From Verrucomicrobiales bacterium (GTDB lineage Bacteria > Verrucomicrobiota > Verrucomicrobiia > Verrucomicrobiales > DEV007), in assembly GCA_029213065.1 (NCBI GenBank), contig JARGPH010000004.1, forward strand, positions 163,257-227,256: a DNA stretch of 64,000 bases, given 5' to 3'. The notes below the pieces were generated by a model. It ran no database searches and had not been told where the DNA came from. It worked only from the letters and a program-made list of their open reading frames with translations. Below are positions 25,798 through 35,236 of this stretch, one piece after another; the stretch's first letter is position 1, and each line of letters starts with the position of its first letter. The position numbers and the translations under genes were made by a program.

Positions 25798-25866
25798 CAG
25801 CGCAGCCTACCCGTCTGATTCTCTACTTCTTCACTCCTCTACTCCTCTACTTCTCTCACCCCTTCT

Positions 25867-25898
25867 CCAAACGGCCTTGATTCGGGGCCGTTTGGCCC
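25867..25898 (+). promoter_or_regulatory. Two mutually exclusive hairpins in the aspS leader
   Basis: CCAAACGGCC (25867-25876) pairs perfectly with GGCCGTTTGG (25886-25895). A smaller hairpin GGGCC-GTTT-GGCCC (25885-25898), followed by TATTTT, uses the same bases and cannot form at the same time. The layout suggests attenuation, about 50 bases before the aspS ATG. Confidence 0.35.
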
Positions 25899-25949
25899 TA
25901 TTTTCCCCGCCTTCCGCATAGAGCGGATCTCATCATTCATAATTCTGTC

Positions 25950-27719
25950 ATGTACCGAACCCATCATTGTAACGAACTCCGAAAATCCGATGCCGGCGAG
26001 ACGGCGACTCTCGTGGGTTGGGTAAATACCAAGCGTGACCAGGGCGGGGTTATTTTCATCGACATTCGCGACCGCGAGGGCGTCACCCAGTGCGTTTTCC
26101 GTTCCGAGGAAAGCGCTGAGGCCACCGAGCTCAGCCACAAGCTGCGCGGCGAAGATGTCGTTCAGATCACGGGAAAAGTGGAAGTTCGCCCCGAACTCGA
26201 CGGCGAATCCACTTTCAATGAAGCTATCCAAACCGGTGAAATTGAAATCGTAGCGACCGGTCTCAAGGTCCTCAACAAGGCGGAGGTGCTCCCGTTCCAG
26301 CTCGATAAGGAGCTCAGTAACGAAGATCTTCGCATGAAGTATCGTTACCTCGATCTTCGTCGTCCCCGCATGGCGAAGAACCTGAAGATGCGCCACACGA
26401 TCACCAAAGCGATCCGTGATGACCTCGACGATCAGGGTTTCCTCGAAATCGAAACCCCTATCCTTTCCAAGTCGACTCCGGAAGGCGCTCGTGACTTTCT
26501 CGTTCCAAGCCGTCTCAGCCCCGGTAAATTTTACGCCCTTCCCCAGGCACCACAGCAATACAAGCAGTTGCTCATGGTTGCCGGTGTGGAGCGTTACTTC
26601 CAGATCGCCCGCTGTTTCCGCGATGAGGATCTTCGTGCCGACCGCCAGCCCGAATTCACTCAGGTCGATGTCGAGGCGAGCTTCGTGACTCAGGAAGACA
26701 TCTATTCAATGATGGAGTCACTCCTCGCGCGTTCCTTCAAAGCGTCACGCGACGCCGACGTTTCCGCACCGTTCCCGCGCATCACCTATCAGGAAGCGAT
26801 GGACAAATACGGCAGTGACAAACCCGAGCGACGTTTCGGTTGTGAAATCGTGGACGTCTCCGAACACTTCAAAGACTCCGGATTCGGTGTCTTCAAACGC
26901 GCCATCGAAGGCGGCGGTGTTGTCCGTGCCATCAATGCAAAAGGATTCGCGGGAGTTTCCACCGGTCAGATCAAACGCCTTGAGGAAATCGCCAAAGAAG
27001 CCGGCGCGGGCGGGCTTGCCTACATTCAGGTTCGTGGCGCTGCGCATGACACCTGGCGCTCTCCCATCGTGAAATTCTTCAGCGAAGAGGAACTCGCCGC
27101 GATCGAAAAAGATCTCAATATCGAAGAAGGCGACCTCATCCTTTTCGGCTGCGATAAGTGGGCGACCGTCTGCGACGTACTGGGACGCCTTCGCCTCGAG
27201 TGCTGCGAGATGAACAACTGGCTCGAAGGAAAAGACGACGAGCTCGATTTCTTCTGGGTCACCGATTTCCCTCTCCTCGATTTTGATGAGGAGGAAGGCA
27301 AGTGGAACGCGGTTCACCACCCCTTCACCCGCCCTCACCCTGACGACGTTGCTCTTCTCGACGACGAGTCCCGCTGGGGCGAAATTCGCGGCGCTGCTTA
27401 CGACGTCATTCTAAACGGAAACGAACTCGGTGGCGGAAGCCTCCGAATTCACGAAGCCGATCTTCAGGCGAAAATGTTCAACGTTCTTGGAGTCGACGAC
27501 GAAGAGCAGGCCGAAAACTTTGGTCACATCCTCGGTGCCTTCCAGTATGGTGCTCCTCCACACGGCGGGATCGCCCTCGGCCTCGACCGTCTCGTCATGC
27601 TCGCCTGCGGCGAAGACAGCATCCGCGAAGTGATTGCCTTTCCGAAGAACAACAAAGGCTCCGACCTCATGTCCGCGAGCCCTGCTGAAGTCGATTTCAA
27701 ACAGCTTCGTGAGCTCTAG
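25950..27719 (+). CDS. aspS: Aspartyl-tRNA synthetase
   Basis: Charges tRNA-Asp (or tRNA-Asp/Asn) with aspartate. The 589-residue class II enzyme has the N-terminal OB anticodon-binding domain (VGWVNTKRDQGGVIFIDIRDREG), motif 2 (FRDEDLRADRQPEFTQVD), the bacterial GAD insertion domain (about 300-410) and motif 3 (GIALGLDRLVMLACGEDSIREVIAFPK). The length is standard for bacterial AspS. Whether it is discriminating is not clear from sequence. The leader contains the overlapping hairpins described separately. Confidence 0.97.
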   Translation: MYRTHHCNELRKSDAGETATLVGWVNTKRDQGGVIFIDIRDREGVTQCVFRSEESAEATELSHKLRGEDVVQITGKVEVRPELDGESTFNEAIQTGEIEIVATGLKVLNKAEVLPFQLDKELSNEDLRMKYRYLDLRRPRMAKNLKMRHTITKAIRDDLDDQGFLEIETPILSKSTPEGARDFLVPSRLSPGKFYALPQAPQQYKQLLMVAGVERYFQIARCFRDEDLRADRQPEFTQVDVEASFVTQEDIYSMMESLLARSFKASRDADVSAPFPRITYQEAMDKYGSDKPERRFGCEIVDVSEHFKDSGFGVFKRAIEGGGVVRAINAKGFAGVSTGQIKRLEEIAKEAGAGGLAYIQVRGAAHDTWRSPIVKFFSEEELAAIEKDLNIEEGDLILFGCDKWATVCDVLGRLRLECCEMNNWLEGKDDELDFFWVTDFPLLDFDEEEGKWNAVHHPFTRPHPDDVALLDDESRWGEIRGAAYDVILNGNELGGGSLRIHEADLQAKMFNVLGVDDEEQAENFGHILGAFQYGAPPHGGIALGLDRLVMLACGEDSIREVIAFPKNNKGSDLMSASPAEVDFKQLREL

Positions 27720-27760
27720 GTGAAGTCGACCGATCAGGAGAAAAAAGACTGATCCAAACT

Positions 27761-28519
27761 ATGAAAGGCAAATCCCGAATCATCCGCATCGTTCTCATCG
27801 CCGCCATCCTCGGCTACGGCTACTGGAAGCGCGGACAGATTCAGGGGGACGCGCCTGACACAGCAAAAGGAGACGGGCCGACCGCGGTCCTCAAGGAGAT
27901 CGATTTCTCGAAAGAGGAATCGACATCCGACAAGCCCACTGCGATCCTCAAAAAGGTCGATTTTTCCGGAGCAAAAAACAAAGCGGAAAAAGTGCGTGGT
28001 TACGACAAATTCACCGACACCCGCCTCATCGAGCGGGACGGCAACGACGGGGACAGCTTCTTCGTGAAAGCGGGCGGTCGTGAATTTGAATTCCGACTCT
28101 ACTTCGTTGATGCGCCTGAGAAATACCTCAGTGATCGCTATGAGAATCAACGCCGCCGTGTTGCCGAGCAAGCGAGCGAGATGGGCGGCATTTCCCCCGA
28201 GCAGGCCGTGGAAGTGGGCCTGGAGGCAAAGGCCTACACCGAGTCACAACTCAAGGGAAAGACCTTCACGATCTACACCCAGTGGGAGGAAGTCTACGAC
28301 GGCGAGCGCTACTATGGGTTCGTCGAACTCCCCGACGGCAGCTATCTCGGGAATCACCTCGTCGAGCAGGGCCTTGCGCGGATTCACACGAAAGGCCCCG
28401 GTTCGAAAGAGAACCCGATCCCAACGCCACGCGGCGATTCTTTCCACGAACACCGCGATTATCTGGGCATGCTTGAGCGCAAAGCCCAAAAAGCAAAGCG
28501 CGGCGCGTGGGGTAAGTGA
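27761..28519 (+). CDS. Membrane-anchored thermonuclease-family nuclease
   Basis: A protein of 252 residues with a single N-terminal hydrophobic helix (IIRIVLIAAILGYGYW) and a C-terminal staphylococcal-nuclease (SNase) fold. Residues equivalent to the catalytic set are present: Asp in DGDSFFV, Arg in EFRLYFVDAPE with its Asp and Glu, and Arg in GERYYGFVELPDGSYLGNHLVEQGLARI. It should cleave nucleic acid with calcium, outside the inner membrane. The linker has a near-duplicate, PTAVLKEIDFSKEES and PTAILKKVDFSGAKN. A family A palindrome follows. Confidence 0.85.
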   Translation: MKGKSRIIRIVLIAAILGYGYWKRGQIQGDAPDTAKGDGPTAVLKEIDFSKEESTSDKPTAILKKVDFSGAKNKAEKVRGYDKFTDTRLIERDGNDGDSFFVKAGGREFEFRLYFVDAPEKYLSDRYENQRRRVAEQASEMGGISPEQAVEVGLEAKAYTESQLKGKTFTIYTQWEEVYDGERYYGFVELPDGSYLGNHLVEQGLARIHTKGPGSKENPIPTPRGDSFHEHRDYLGMLERKAQKAKRGAWGK

Positions 28520-28553
28520 GGCGTGCCTGCGGCATCACGAAAGCGCTGAGCAA

Positions 28554-28642
28554 TGTGGCGACGAGCGCCAAGCGAGTGGTGCGCAGCCTGACGGCCATAC
28601 CCACTCGCCGAAGCGCCCTGTGCTCCACTCGTTGACACTCTT
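28554..28642. repeat. Dispersed imperfect palindrome, family A copy 2
   Basis: Left arm 28554-28579 (TGTGGCGACGAGCGCC...) is close to the family consensus; the right arm from 28625 keeps CCACTCGTTG but decays after that. It lies between the nuclease gene and the PDZ gene. Confidence 0.7.
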
Positions 28643-28767
28643 AGAGTCTCAAATGCCTCCGCCATTTGTTGATTGAAAAACGTTTCGTTTCTTCCTTTTG
28701 GCTCCGAAACCTTTTTCCCATTTTCGCTCGTCGCAGGAGGCGATCCTGTTCTATCTTCGGCCACTTC

Positions 28768-30162
28768 ATGAAAAGGCTTCACCTCGTTCTGCTTTTCCTC
28801 ACGATCTCTCCCGGAGCCTCAGGAGAAGACATCGACTGGCGACAGATCGCCACGGAAACCGACGAACCCTCCTACGCGCTCGAAATCATTCAGGTTACGC
28901 CCGGTTCCCAGGCGGCCAGACTGAGACTCAAGTCAGGCGACTACTTCATGCAGGTGGGCCATCAGCTCGTGAGGGAATTCGGGCTCCGGCGCTCCGGCGG
29001 GGAAGATCGATTCTTCTTTGTCCGGAAAGGCGGCAGAGAAGAGGAAGCGGTCGTCAAAGGCGGTGTTATTGGCCTGCGCTTCCGCGAAGCGCACCGTCCG
29101 TGGCTGGGCTATCTCAGAGGCGAAATCGGAACTTCCGATCCCAAGTGGGACGACGCGGTCGTCAAGGCACTGGAACTCATGCGAGAGGCCCCCGAAGAAG
29201 CGATCGAGGAATGGGAGAAGGCCGTCACTGCCGGCTATCAAAAAGACGAACTTTCCGCCTTCTTCGACGCCTATACGAAATGGCGGCTTGGTCGAATCGC
29301 ACCGGTGCAAAAAGCCTTCGACGCAATCCTCAAAGAGTTCGAAGTGATCCCGTTTGTCTATTACGTCGGATTGGAAGACATGGCGATCGCCTTCCACGAA
29401 CTGGACATCCTCCGTGCGCTCCATGAACTCGACCCCGATTCCTCGACCCTCAAGGAAGCCGACATCGAGAAGTGGGAACAGATCAGCGATGAGGACAGCC
29501 CTGCCTCACCCGTAGTCCTCGCAACAATTGGGAAACGCCATCACAAACGGATCACCCCCGAACTGACCCTTGGTGACAAAGAAGGGACCAAAGGCATCGT
29601 TTCCCCCGATTTCCTGATTAAGAACAAGCCTCTCGGAGCCTCACCGGGACACTACCGGCTCTCCCATCTCGCCCATCCCGACGGAATCACGAAACTTCAT
29701 CTCCGTATGAAATTCAGAATCGCGAGCTTCGGGAATCATTCCCGAAATCTGTCAGCTGCGAGACTTCGCCTTTATTCCAAAACCGGAGACGACGAGACGA
29801 TTCGAATCTCAGAAACAATGGTCGAAGCTCCCGAGAGCGGGGACAGCTACCTCTCGTTCTTCCCCACCGGATCAACCTCACGTCGCCGCTTTCGGTTACC
29901 CGAAATCTCCATTCCGAGACTGAAAAGCGAAAAGGAAGACTTCGGCAGCGCAAGAGAGGACATTCCCGAAGACCCTCAAAATCTTTCCGACCTCATCACC
30001 CTCGACCTTGTATGCGATGAAAAATCCGTCGCAGTCTATTGCAATCGTGTCGCGCTTTCCGATCTGCCACACCCACGCAATTTAAAAGACCTCGCAGTGA
30101 GCTTTCATGTCAGCGGCGTCGCCGTGGTGCCCGAGAGCTTCGACGTCTGGACATTAAAATAA
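28768..30162 (+). CDS. Secreted PDZ-domain protein
   Basis: A 464-residue protein from the ATG at 28768, with a signal peptide (MKRLHLVLLFLTISPGASGE). A PDZ-like domain follows at about 30-100 (ALEIIQVTPGSQAARLRLKSGDYFMQVGHQLV). The remainder (helical region about 110-230, then beta-rich about 270-464) is not recognised and shows no protease triad. A role in binding or presenting periplasmic protein ends is plausible but not shown. The next gene starts seven bases after its stop, so the two are probably co-transcribed. Confidence 0.65.
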   Translation: MKRLHLVLLFLTISPGASGEDIDWRQIATETDEPSYALEIIQVTPGSQAARLRLKSGDYFMQVGHQLVREFGLRRSGGEDRFFFVRKGGREEEAVVKGGVIGLRFREAHRPWLGYLRGEIGTSDPKWDDAVVKALELMREAPEEAIEEWEKAVTAGYQKDELSAFFDAYTKWRLGRIAPVQKAFDAILKEFEVIPFVYYVGLEDMAIAFHELDILRALHELDPDSSTLKEADIEKWEQISDEDSPASPVVLATIGKRHHKRITPELTLGDKEGTKGIVSPDFLIKNKPLGASPGHYRLSHLAHPDGITKLHLRMKFRIASFGNHSRNLSAARLRLYSKTGDDETIRISETMVEAPESGDSYLSFFPTGSTSRRRFRLPEISIPRLKSEKEDFGSAREDIPEDPQNLSDLITLDLVCDEKSVAVYCNRVALSDLPHPRNLKDLAVSFHVSGVAVVPESFDVWTLK

Positions 30163-30168
30163 TCGAGC

Positions 30169-30699
30169 ATGGAACATCCTGACACGGAATCATTTCACGA
30201 AGAGAAATCGAAAGCAGCCGTCTATTTCGTCTGCGCCTTTCCGGGCCTTCTCGGCATCGCGATGCTAATCGGTTTTTTTGATTCGCTCTCCAATCTCGAC
30301 GGGGATGCCCTCTTTCTCCTCGTTCTCGGTTCTGCATTTATTGCCTTCGCCGTTCTCTTTTACCGATTCTCCTTCCAGCCCCGCTACGAACTGACAAAAC
30401 GGGAACTCCGGATCCGGAATTTTTTCGGGGTGAAAACAATCCGCTACGACGAGATCATGGCTCTCGCCCGATACAGCAAGACATTCCGCCCGAAGAAAGC
30501 CGGCGGCGGCTCACTGCCGATGGTTCTCACGACTCATCACCTCGAAATCAAAACGCGGGACGGGAAAACAAAAACCTACACCCTGCCATCTTTTCTCAGC
30601 AACAGCCGACTTCTCGAGTCGATTGAGCGACGGACTCACAAGACGATTGAGAAACTCCCCGACCACTACGAGAAAGGCCTTGAGCCTCCCACTGAATAA
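30169..30699 (+). CDS. Membrane protein with PH-like domain, function unknown
   Basis: A 176-residue protein with two membrane helices (AAVYFVCAFPGLLGIAMLIGFF and ALFLLVLGSAFIAFAVLFY). A cytoplasmic domain follows with the strand pattern of bacterial PH-like domains (YELTKRELRIRNFFGVKTIRYDEIMALARYSKTF..., then LEIKTRDGKTKTYTLPSFLSNS). It closely follows the PDZ gene and converges on the DUF3137 gene with 11 bases between the stop codons. Confidence 0.6.
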   Translation: MEHPDTESFHEEKSKAAVYFVCAFPGLLGIAMLIGFFDSLSNLDGDALFLLVLGSAFIAFAVLFYRFSFQPRYELTKRELRIRNFFGVKTIRYDEIMALARYSKTFRPKKAGGGSLPMVLTTHHLEIKTRDGKTKTYTLPSFLSNSRLLESIERRTHKTIEKLPDHYEKGLEPPTE

Positions 30700-30710
30700 A
30701 TTGAGACCGA

Positions 30711-31682
30711 TCACTCTTTCGACCAGATCCGGGTGTTGAGATCAAGCTCCTCAATCGTCTCGAGGAAGTATTTCAGCTCGAACAACATCCCTCCAATCTG
30801 ACTGGTGTCTGTAGCCGGCAACGCCGTTTTAGGCTCGAGATAGGATTCGCTGTGGGGAACTGCGAGAGTGAGGCAGGAGTCCTTAAATCCAAGTCGGACC
30901 TCTTTTCCAAATCGCTCACGAAGATCGAGAATGCGGCGGAGCATCGCCGTGCTGAGAATGTAACGCGCCTCGACCTCGTCGGTGGAATACACCGCGAAAG
31001 CCCGCTCGAACTCGGGATCTTCGAGACGGATCAGGTTCGTCTCACGCCGACCACCCATTTTCTGAAAAAAGCGGCCCACATTTCCAAGTGCTTTTTCGGC
31101 TTTGTCAGGGAGAACGAACGTCCGGCCATGGAAATCCTTGTGAAAATCCGCGATGAGCATGAGCCCCTTAAAAATCGTCACGTAATAAGTTTCGGTCTTG
31201 CCGTTACTGTCCCTGCGAGTGCGCCTTTCCTCGGCGTTGATCTCCGCCAACTGAAGGAACGTTTTCCCGTAGGTTCCATGAATCAGATCCTCAGTTCGGT
31301 AGCGATCCGGACTCGTCGTGAACAACTCCGTCCCCTCAAAAGCACCTGTAGAGATGCCGGCACCGGGTTCGTATTTCAAATCCTTATCGATCGACTGCAA
31401 CAACCCGGGTATCACGGCCTTTTTGTAGTCAGTCACATAAGTTTTCCCCAGCGATGCGGCACGCACCTGATAAAGAATAACCCCGACAACAAACCAGATT
31501 CCCGTAGCGATAAACCCTGCGATTCTCGCCTCGATCAGAAACGATCCCGCGAACAAGGCAATGAGCGGAATGAATAGAATCAGCAAATACGTCTTCTGAC
31601 GTCTTCGGTAGAGGAGCCTGCCCTTTTCGAGCCCTTCAAGCGTCGGGATCAAGCTGGAGGTAATTTCGGAGATATCCTTCAT
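30711..31682 (-). CDS. DUF3137-domain membrane protein
   Basis: A protein of 323 residues with two membrane helices near the N-terminus (YLLILFIPLIALFAGSFLI and GFIATGIWFVVGVILYQV) and a large soluble DUF3137 domain: TELFTTSPDRYRTEDLIHGTYGKTFLQLAEI, VTIFKGLMLIADFHKDFHGRTFVLPD, and FERAFAVYSTDEVEARYILSTAMLRRI. The ATG overlaps the lemA stop (ATGA). LemA and DUF3137 genes commonly sit together; their function is not established. Confidence 0.85.
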   Translation of the reverse strand: MKDISEITSSLIPTLEGLEKGRLLYRRRQKTYLLILFIPLIALFAGSFLIEARIAGFIATGIWFVVGVILYQVRAASLGKTYVTDYKKAVIPGLLQSIDKDLKYEPGAGISTGAFEGTELFTTSPDRYRTEDLIHGTYGKTFLQLAEINAEERRTRRDSNGKTETYYVTIFKGLMLIADFHKDFHGRTFVLPDKAEKALGNVGRFFQKMGGRRETNLIRLEDPEFERAFAVYSTDEVEARYILSTAMLRRILDLRERFGKEVRLGFKDSCLTLAVPHSESYLEPKTALPATDTSQIGGMLFELKYFLETIEELDLNTRIWSKE

Positions 31683-32242
31683 TGATCCATCCTGACATTA
31701 ACTGAAGAGCGCGCGTCCGCACCCGCTTCAAAAAAGTCGTGTCGCTGAAACCCGAAGGCATTCGCGACAAGATTGGAGGGGAAACTCTCCACCGCGTTAT
31801 TGATCTCAAAAACCGCTGCGTTGTAGGCCCGGCGCGCCGCCGAGATCTGTTCCTCCACCTCGGTGAGAGTTCGCTGCAGGTTCATGAAATGACCGCTCGA
31901 CCGGAGATCAGGGTAGTCCTCCGCCACCGCCATGAGCCGGTGCATCGCCGGTCCGATTCGCTCTTCGACCCGAAGCCGGTCAGACTCCGAAAGACTGCCT
32001 GAATCGATCTGGCGCCTCGCCTCGATCAGCCGCGTGAAGGTTTCCTTCTCATGCGTCGCATAGCCCTTCACCGTCTCGACGAGATTCGGAATGAGGTCAT
32101 GTCGCTTCCGAAGATTCACATCAATACTCGAGAAGGCGCTGCGCACCATGTTCCGCTTCGAAACAAGACTGTTGTATATAAAGATCAGGATAAGGCTGAG
32201 AAAAGCCCCGCCTCCAATCAGTAGCATGAGGGTGGATCGCAT
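31679..32242 (-). CDS. lemA: LemA-family protein
   Basis: A 187-residue protein with one N-terminal transmembrane helix (LMLLIGGGAFLSLILIFIYNSLV) and the LemA helical body: VRSAFSSIDVNLRKRHDLIPNLVETVKGYATHEKETF, then RLMAVAEDYPDLRSSGHFMNLQRTLTEVEEQISAARRAYNAAV. Family members are membrane-tethered helical proteins of unknown role, named after a Listeria antigen. It is translationally coupled to the DUF3137 gene. Confidence 0.92.
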   Translation of the reverse strand: MRSTLMLLIGGGAFLSLILIFIYNSLVSKRNMVRSAFSSIDVNLRKRHDLIPNLVETVKGYATHEKETFTRLIEARRQIDSGSLSESDRLRVEERIGPAMHRLMAVAEDYPDLRSSGHFMNLQRTLTEVEEQISAARRAYNAAVFEINNAVESFPSNLVANAFGFQRHDFFEAGADARSSVNVRMDQ

Positions 32243-32360
32243 GATGGACTCAGAGTAGACGAACGAGCAGCGACTTCGCCACTACAAATCCGGCGCAAAG
32301 TTGGAACAGGAGCTGCAGGTTCAGGTCGCCCCCCCTCATTTCCGACGAGTAGCAGAGCCA

Positions 32361-32463
32361 TGTGGCGGCAAGCGCCATGCGAGTGGAATGCGCAGCAGGC
32401 CAGCCGGGAACTTTACCCATCGACTGATGGGCTCCGTCCTCCACTCGTTGGCACTCGCCGCTA
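32361..32463. repeat. Dispersed imperfect palindrome, family A copy 3
   Basis: Arms 32361-32386 (TGTGGCGGCAAGCGCC...) and 32441-32463 (CCACTCGTTGGCACTCGCCG...) are complementary apart from a few bases. An inner hairpin with CCCATCGACTGATGGG lies at about 32415-32430. It is located between lemA and argG. Confidence 0.75.
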
Positions 32464-32526
32464 CTCAGGCCAAAATGAAATGAAGCAGTCACTTCTGACT
32501 GCGCTCAAATCCTCAGGCCAGAAACC

Positions 32527-33834
32527 TCAGTTCCTCGCCAAGCGACGAGTCGCTTCGCTCTTGAGGCGCAGCGCATTGAGGTGAATGAACCCGGACGCAT
32601 CGTCCTGGTTGTAGGCGTGCTCGGCTCCGCCTTCCATTGTTGCGACGTCCTCGTTGTAGAGGCTCAGCGCGGAACGACGTCCTGCAGTGATCATGTTGCC
32701 TTTGTAGAGCTTCACTCTCACTTCACCGGAAACGGATTTCTGTGTCTCAGTCACGAGCGTCTGAAGCGCTTCACGCTCTGGAGCAAACCAGAAGCCGTTG
32801 TAGACGAGCTGTGCATACTTGGGAATGAGTCCGTCACGAATGTGCATGACCTCGCGGTCCATGGTGAGACTTTCCATCTGACGGTGTGCATCCATGAGGA
32901 TCGTGCCGCCTGGAGTTTCGTAGATGCCACGGCTCTTCATCCCGACAAAACGGTTTTCGACCATGTCGATCCGGCCGATGCCGTGCTTGCCACCTAGGAA
33001 GTTGAGAACGCGCATTACGCCGTAAGGATTCAAGAGGGTATACTCACCCTCTTCACCCTGTTTGGACACGTCACCGAGCTTCGCGAGGACGTCGTCCATC
33101 GCATCGAGTTTGAGTCCGATACAGTTGCCTTTATCGAAGAGAAACTGAACGTATTCCGGTGTGTCAGGCGCTTCTTCAGGAGAAACACTGAGCACATACA
33201 TGTCGCGGTCGTCGTCGCCGGTCGCGTCATACCATGGATCTTCGAGAACACCGCTTTCGAAGCTGATGTGAAGAAGGTTACGGTCCATGCTGTAGGACTT
33301 TTTCGCGGAAGCCTGAATCGGAATGTTGTTGTCCGCCGCGTATTGAATCATCTCGGCACGGCCGGGAAACTGGTCGCGGAAACGCTGCTGGCGCCAGGGG
33401 GCGATCATCTCGATATCGGGAGCGAGCGAAGCAACTGAAAGCTCAAAACGCACCTGGTCGTTTCCTTTTCCGGTCGCGCCGTGAGCGATCGCATCCGCGC
33501 CGTATTCACGGGCAACGCGGACCATGCCCTCGGAAATGCAGGGACGGGCGATCGAGGTGCCGAGAAGATACTGGCCTTCGTAAATCGCCTCGGCCTGAAC
33601 CATGGGATAGATGAAATCCTTGGCAAAAGTCTCTTTGAGATCGTCGATGATGCAGGCGGAAGCACCGGTCGCGAGTGCCTTTTCCTCAAGCCCGTCGAGC
33701 TCCTCCTGCTGACCGACGTCGGCGCAATAGGCGATGATTTCCGCCTGATAAGTGTCACGCAACCAGGTCACGAGAACAGAGGTATCAAGGCCACCCGAGT
33801 AGGCCACTACGATTTTATTGATGGAGTCGCTCAT
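32527..33834 (-). CDS. argG: Argininosuccinate synthase
   Basis: Citrulline + aspartate + ATP to argininosuccinate, the penultimate step of arginine synthesis. The 435-residue protein begins [21 protein letters not shown] with the ATP-pyrophosphatase SGGLDTS loop, and has [19 protein letters not shown] and [16 protein letters not shown]. No other arginine gene is in the window, so arginine genes are scattered in this genome. The stop is followed by repeat-bearing intergenic DNA. Confidence 0.96.
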   Translation of the reverse strand: MSDSINKIVVAYSGGLDTSVLVTWLRDTYQAEIIAYCADVGQQEELDGLEEKALATGASACIIDDLKETFAKDFIYPMVQAEAIYEGQYLLGTSIARPCISEGMVRVAREYGADAIAHGATGKGNDQVRFELSVASLAPDIEMIAPWRQQRFRDQFPGRAEMIQYAADNNIPIQASAKKSYSMDRNLLHISFESGVLEDPWYDATGDDDRDMYVLSVSPEEAPDTPEYVQFLFDKGNCIGLKLDAMDDVLAKLGDVSKQGEEGEYTLLNPYGVMRVLNFLGGKHGIGRIDMVENRFVGMKSRGIYETPGGTILMDAHRQMESLTMDREVMHIRDGLIPKYAQLVYNGFWFAPEREALQTLVTETQKSVSGEVRVKLYKGNMITAGRRSALSLYNEDVATMEGGAEHAYNQDDASGFIHLNALRLKSEATRRLARN

Positions 33835-33945
33835 AGAAAAAATGCGTTCAGTCTTAAGGCGTGAATTCTACCCGTTGCCGCGAGGGTTGCAAACGGGATT
33901 GCAAAGAGAGAAAAAAAGACGCTGACCCGAAAGGAAGCCCGGGAG

Positions 33946-34023
33946 TAGCGGAATCAAGATGATTCCGAAAGTGCGTCCTGATGTCGACGACCTCCGGAAC
34001 GAGTTTCGTTCCGCTACACGCGC
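33946..34023. repeat. Repeat family B copy 1 (two-hairpin element)
   Basis: Two hairpins in one element: TAGCGGAATCA..TGATTCCG at the left and CGGAACGA-GTTT-CGTTCCGCTA at the right, with TAGCGGAA/TTCCGCTA as outer ends. The gap contains GTCGACGAC. A direct-repeat partner lies at 35237-35342, so the STN-like gene is bracketed. Confidence 0.75.
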
Positions 34024-34085
34024 CATGCTACTGAAAGCCATTGCTTCGCGAAACGCTACTGTGCTATTTTTCCCTCAACACCCTG

Positions 34086-35213
34086 ATGAAGATCTCCAAA
34101 CTTCTTTCATTCTCCCTTCTCTTTTGCTCCGGGCCAGCCACCGCGCAGGAGGCTGTTCGGGAGCCGATTAATGGAGGGTTCGGCTTCAGTGCAGGGCCAA
34201 TCAAGCCCGAAGCAGAAGTCAATGACGGAGGGCGCGAGAGCTGGATTCGACAAAAACTGAAATCCATTACGATTCCCAAATTGTCTCTCGAGTCGGTTCC
34301 TTTGGATGAAGCTCTCGAATTGCTTGTGAATCGTAGCGTGGAACTGGACACTCGGGAACCGGATCCCACAAAAAGAGGCATTAGCATGGTCCTGCGACCT
34401 GAGTGGAGCTCCCATAAAGGCAGAGCCGCTGCTCCTGAAGTATCCGCCCAAGGCGAAAACCTGTCTCTGGGCGAAGCCATTTCCCTCGTTGCCCGGTCCG
34501 TTGACAAAAAATGGAGAGTGAGCAACGGAGCGGTGGTGGTTGGAGGTCAAATATGGGGGCCGCGAATTGATGAGAACCTCAGCCCGGAGATAGCCAAAAC
34601 CCTGGCGGAATGGAATACCATCACTCTGCCTTCGATCAATTTCGAGAACACACCGCTCTCCGAAGCGCTGAGAACCATTCAACAAAAGGCTGTCGAATTC
34701 GACCCCATAGCGCCGACCCGCCCCATCGATCTGAAGATTCACCCGTCAACAGAACCCCTTGAGAGTGCAGGCCACCGTATCGATCTCAAGCTCCGCAATG
34801 CCACCGCTTACGATGCCCTGGCTCATAGTTTCGCTCAAGGCGGCTACGATTTTGAGGTGCGTGAGAAGGAATTCCACATCGATGATCTTGGGACAAATAC
34901 ATATATTCTAGAATGGGATCACTGGCTGTGGATGATGCGCATCGCGAAACGTGATCCGGGTTTCACTCCGCCCAATTTTGATCCAACCGATAAATCCATT
35001 CGAATGTTCGGAATCAAACATGCCAAGCAGATTTACGAAGATTGCGGCACCGAAGTAAATGAGGGTGAAAGTTTCATTTATAGCGTGGTGACCATACAAA
35101 TGATCACCCGCCTCGGCAGCATTAATTATGAGCGAGTTCAGAAGATCCACAAAACCATGAATGACTGGAGAGCCGGTCGGATCGACGAGTGGCATCTGGA
35201 TTGGCTGCCGTAA
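34086..35213 (+). CDS. Secreted protein with STN-like repeats, function unknown
   Basis: A protein of 375 residues from the ATG at 34086, with a signal peptide (MKISKLLSFSLLFCSGPATAQE). Two repeats resemble the short STN (secretin/TonB N-terminal) module common in Verrucomicrobiota proteins: IPKLSLESVPLDEALELLVNRS at about 75-96 and LPSINFENTPLSEALRTIQQKA at about 182-203, each followed by a Pro/Asp-rich stretch and a beta-rich block (LSLGEAISLVARSV and TAYDALAHSFAQGG). No secretin or receptor domain follows. Two direct copies of repeat family B bracket the gene, which may mark it as a movable or recently inserted unit. Confidence 0.65.
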   Translation: MKISKLLSFSLLFCSGPATAQEAVREPINGGFGFSAGPIKPEAEVNDGGRESWIRQKLKSITIPKLSLESVPLDEALELLVNRSVELDTREPDPTKRGISMVLRPEWSSHKGRAAAPEVSAQGENLSLGEAISLVARSVDKKWRVSNGAVVVGGQIWGPRIDENLSPEIAKTLAEWNTITLPSINFENTPLSEALRTIQQKAVEFDPIAPTRPIDLKIHPSTEPLESAGHRIDLKLRNATAYDALAHSFAQGGYDFEVREKEFHIDDLGTNTYILEWDHWLWMMRIAKRDPGFTPPNFDPTDKSIRMFGIKHAKQIYEDCGTEVNEGESFIYSVVTIQMITRLGSINYERVQKIHKTMNDWRAGRIDEWHLDWLP

Positions 35214-35236
35214 AGGAATTCAGGCAGCAATCAAAG

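Larger units (their letters stand above)
25616..25949. other. ftsK-aspS divergent intergenic region
   Basis: No gene seen. Contents: an AT-rich stretch with likely promoters (25640-25750), a fragment of repeat family B (25779-25797), a pyrimidine-rich tract of CTCTACTTC-like units (about 25812-25867) and a pair of overlapping hairpins just ahead of aspS (25867-25898). Confidence 0.6.

Noticed and set aside
25616-25949. T-box riboswitch ahead of aspS
   Set aside because: The conserved T-box sequence and specifier stem are not seen; only simple overlapping hairpins are present.
32301-32584. Two plus-strand frames of 60-74 codons between lemA and argG
   Set aside because: They consist mainly of the family A palindrome and lack any protein-like pattern.
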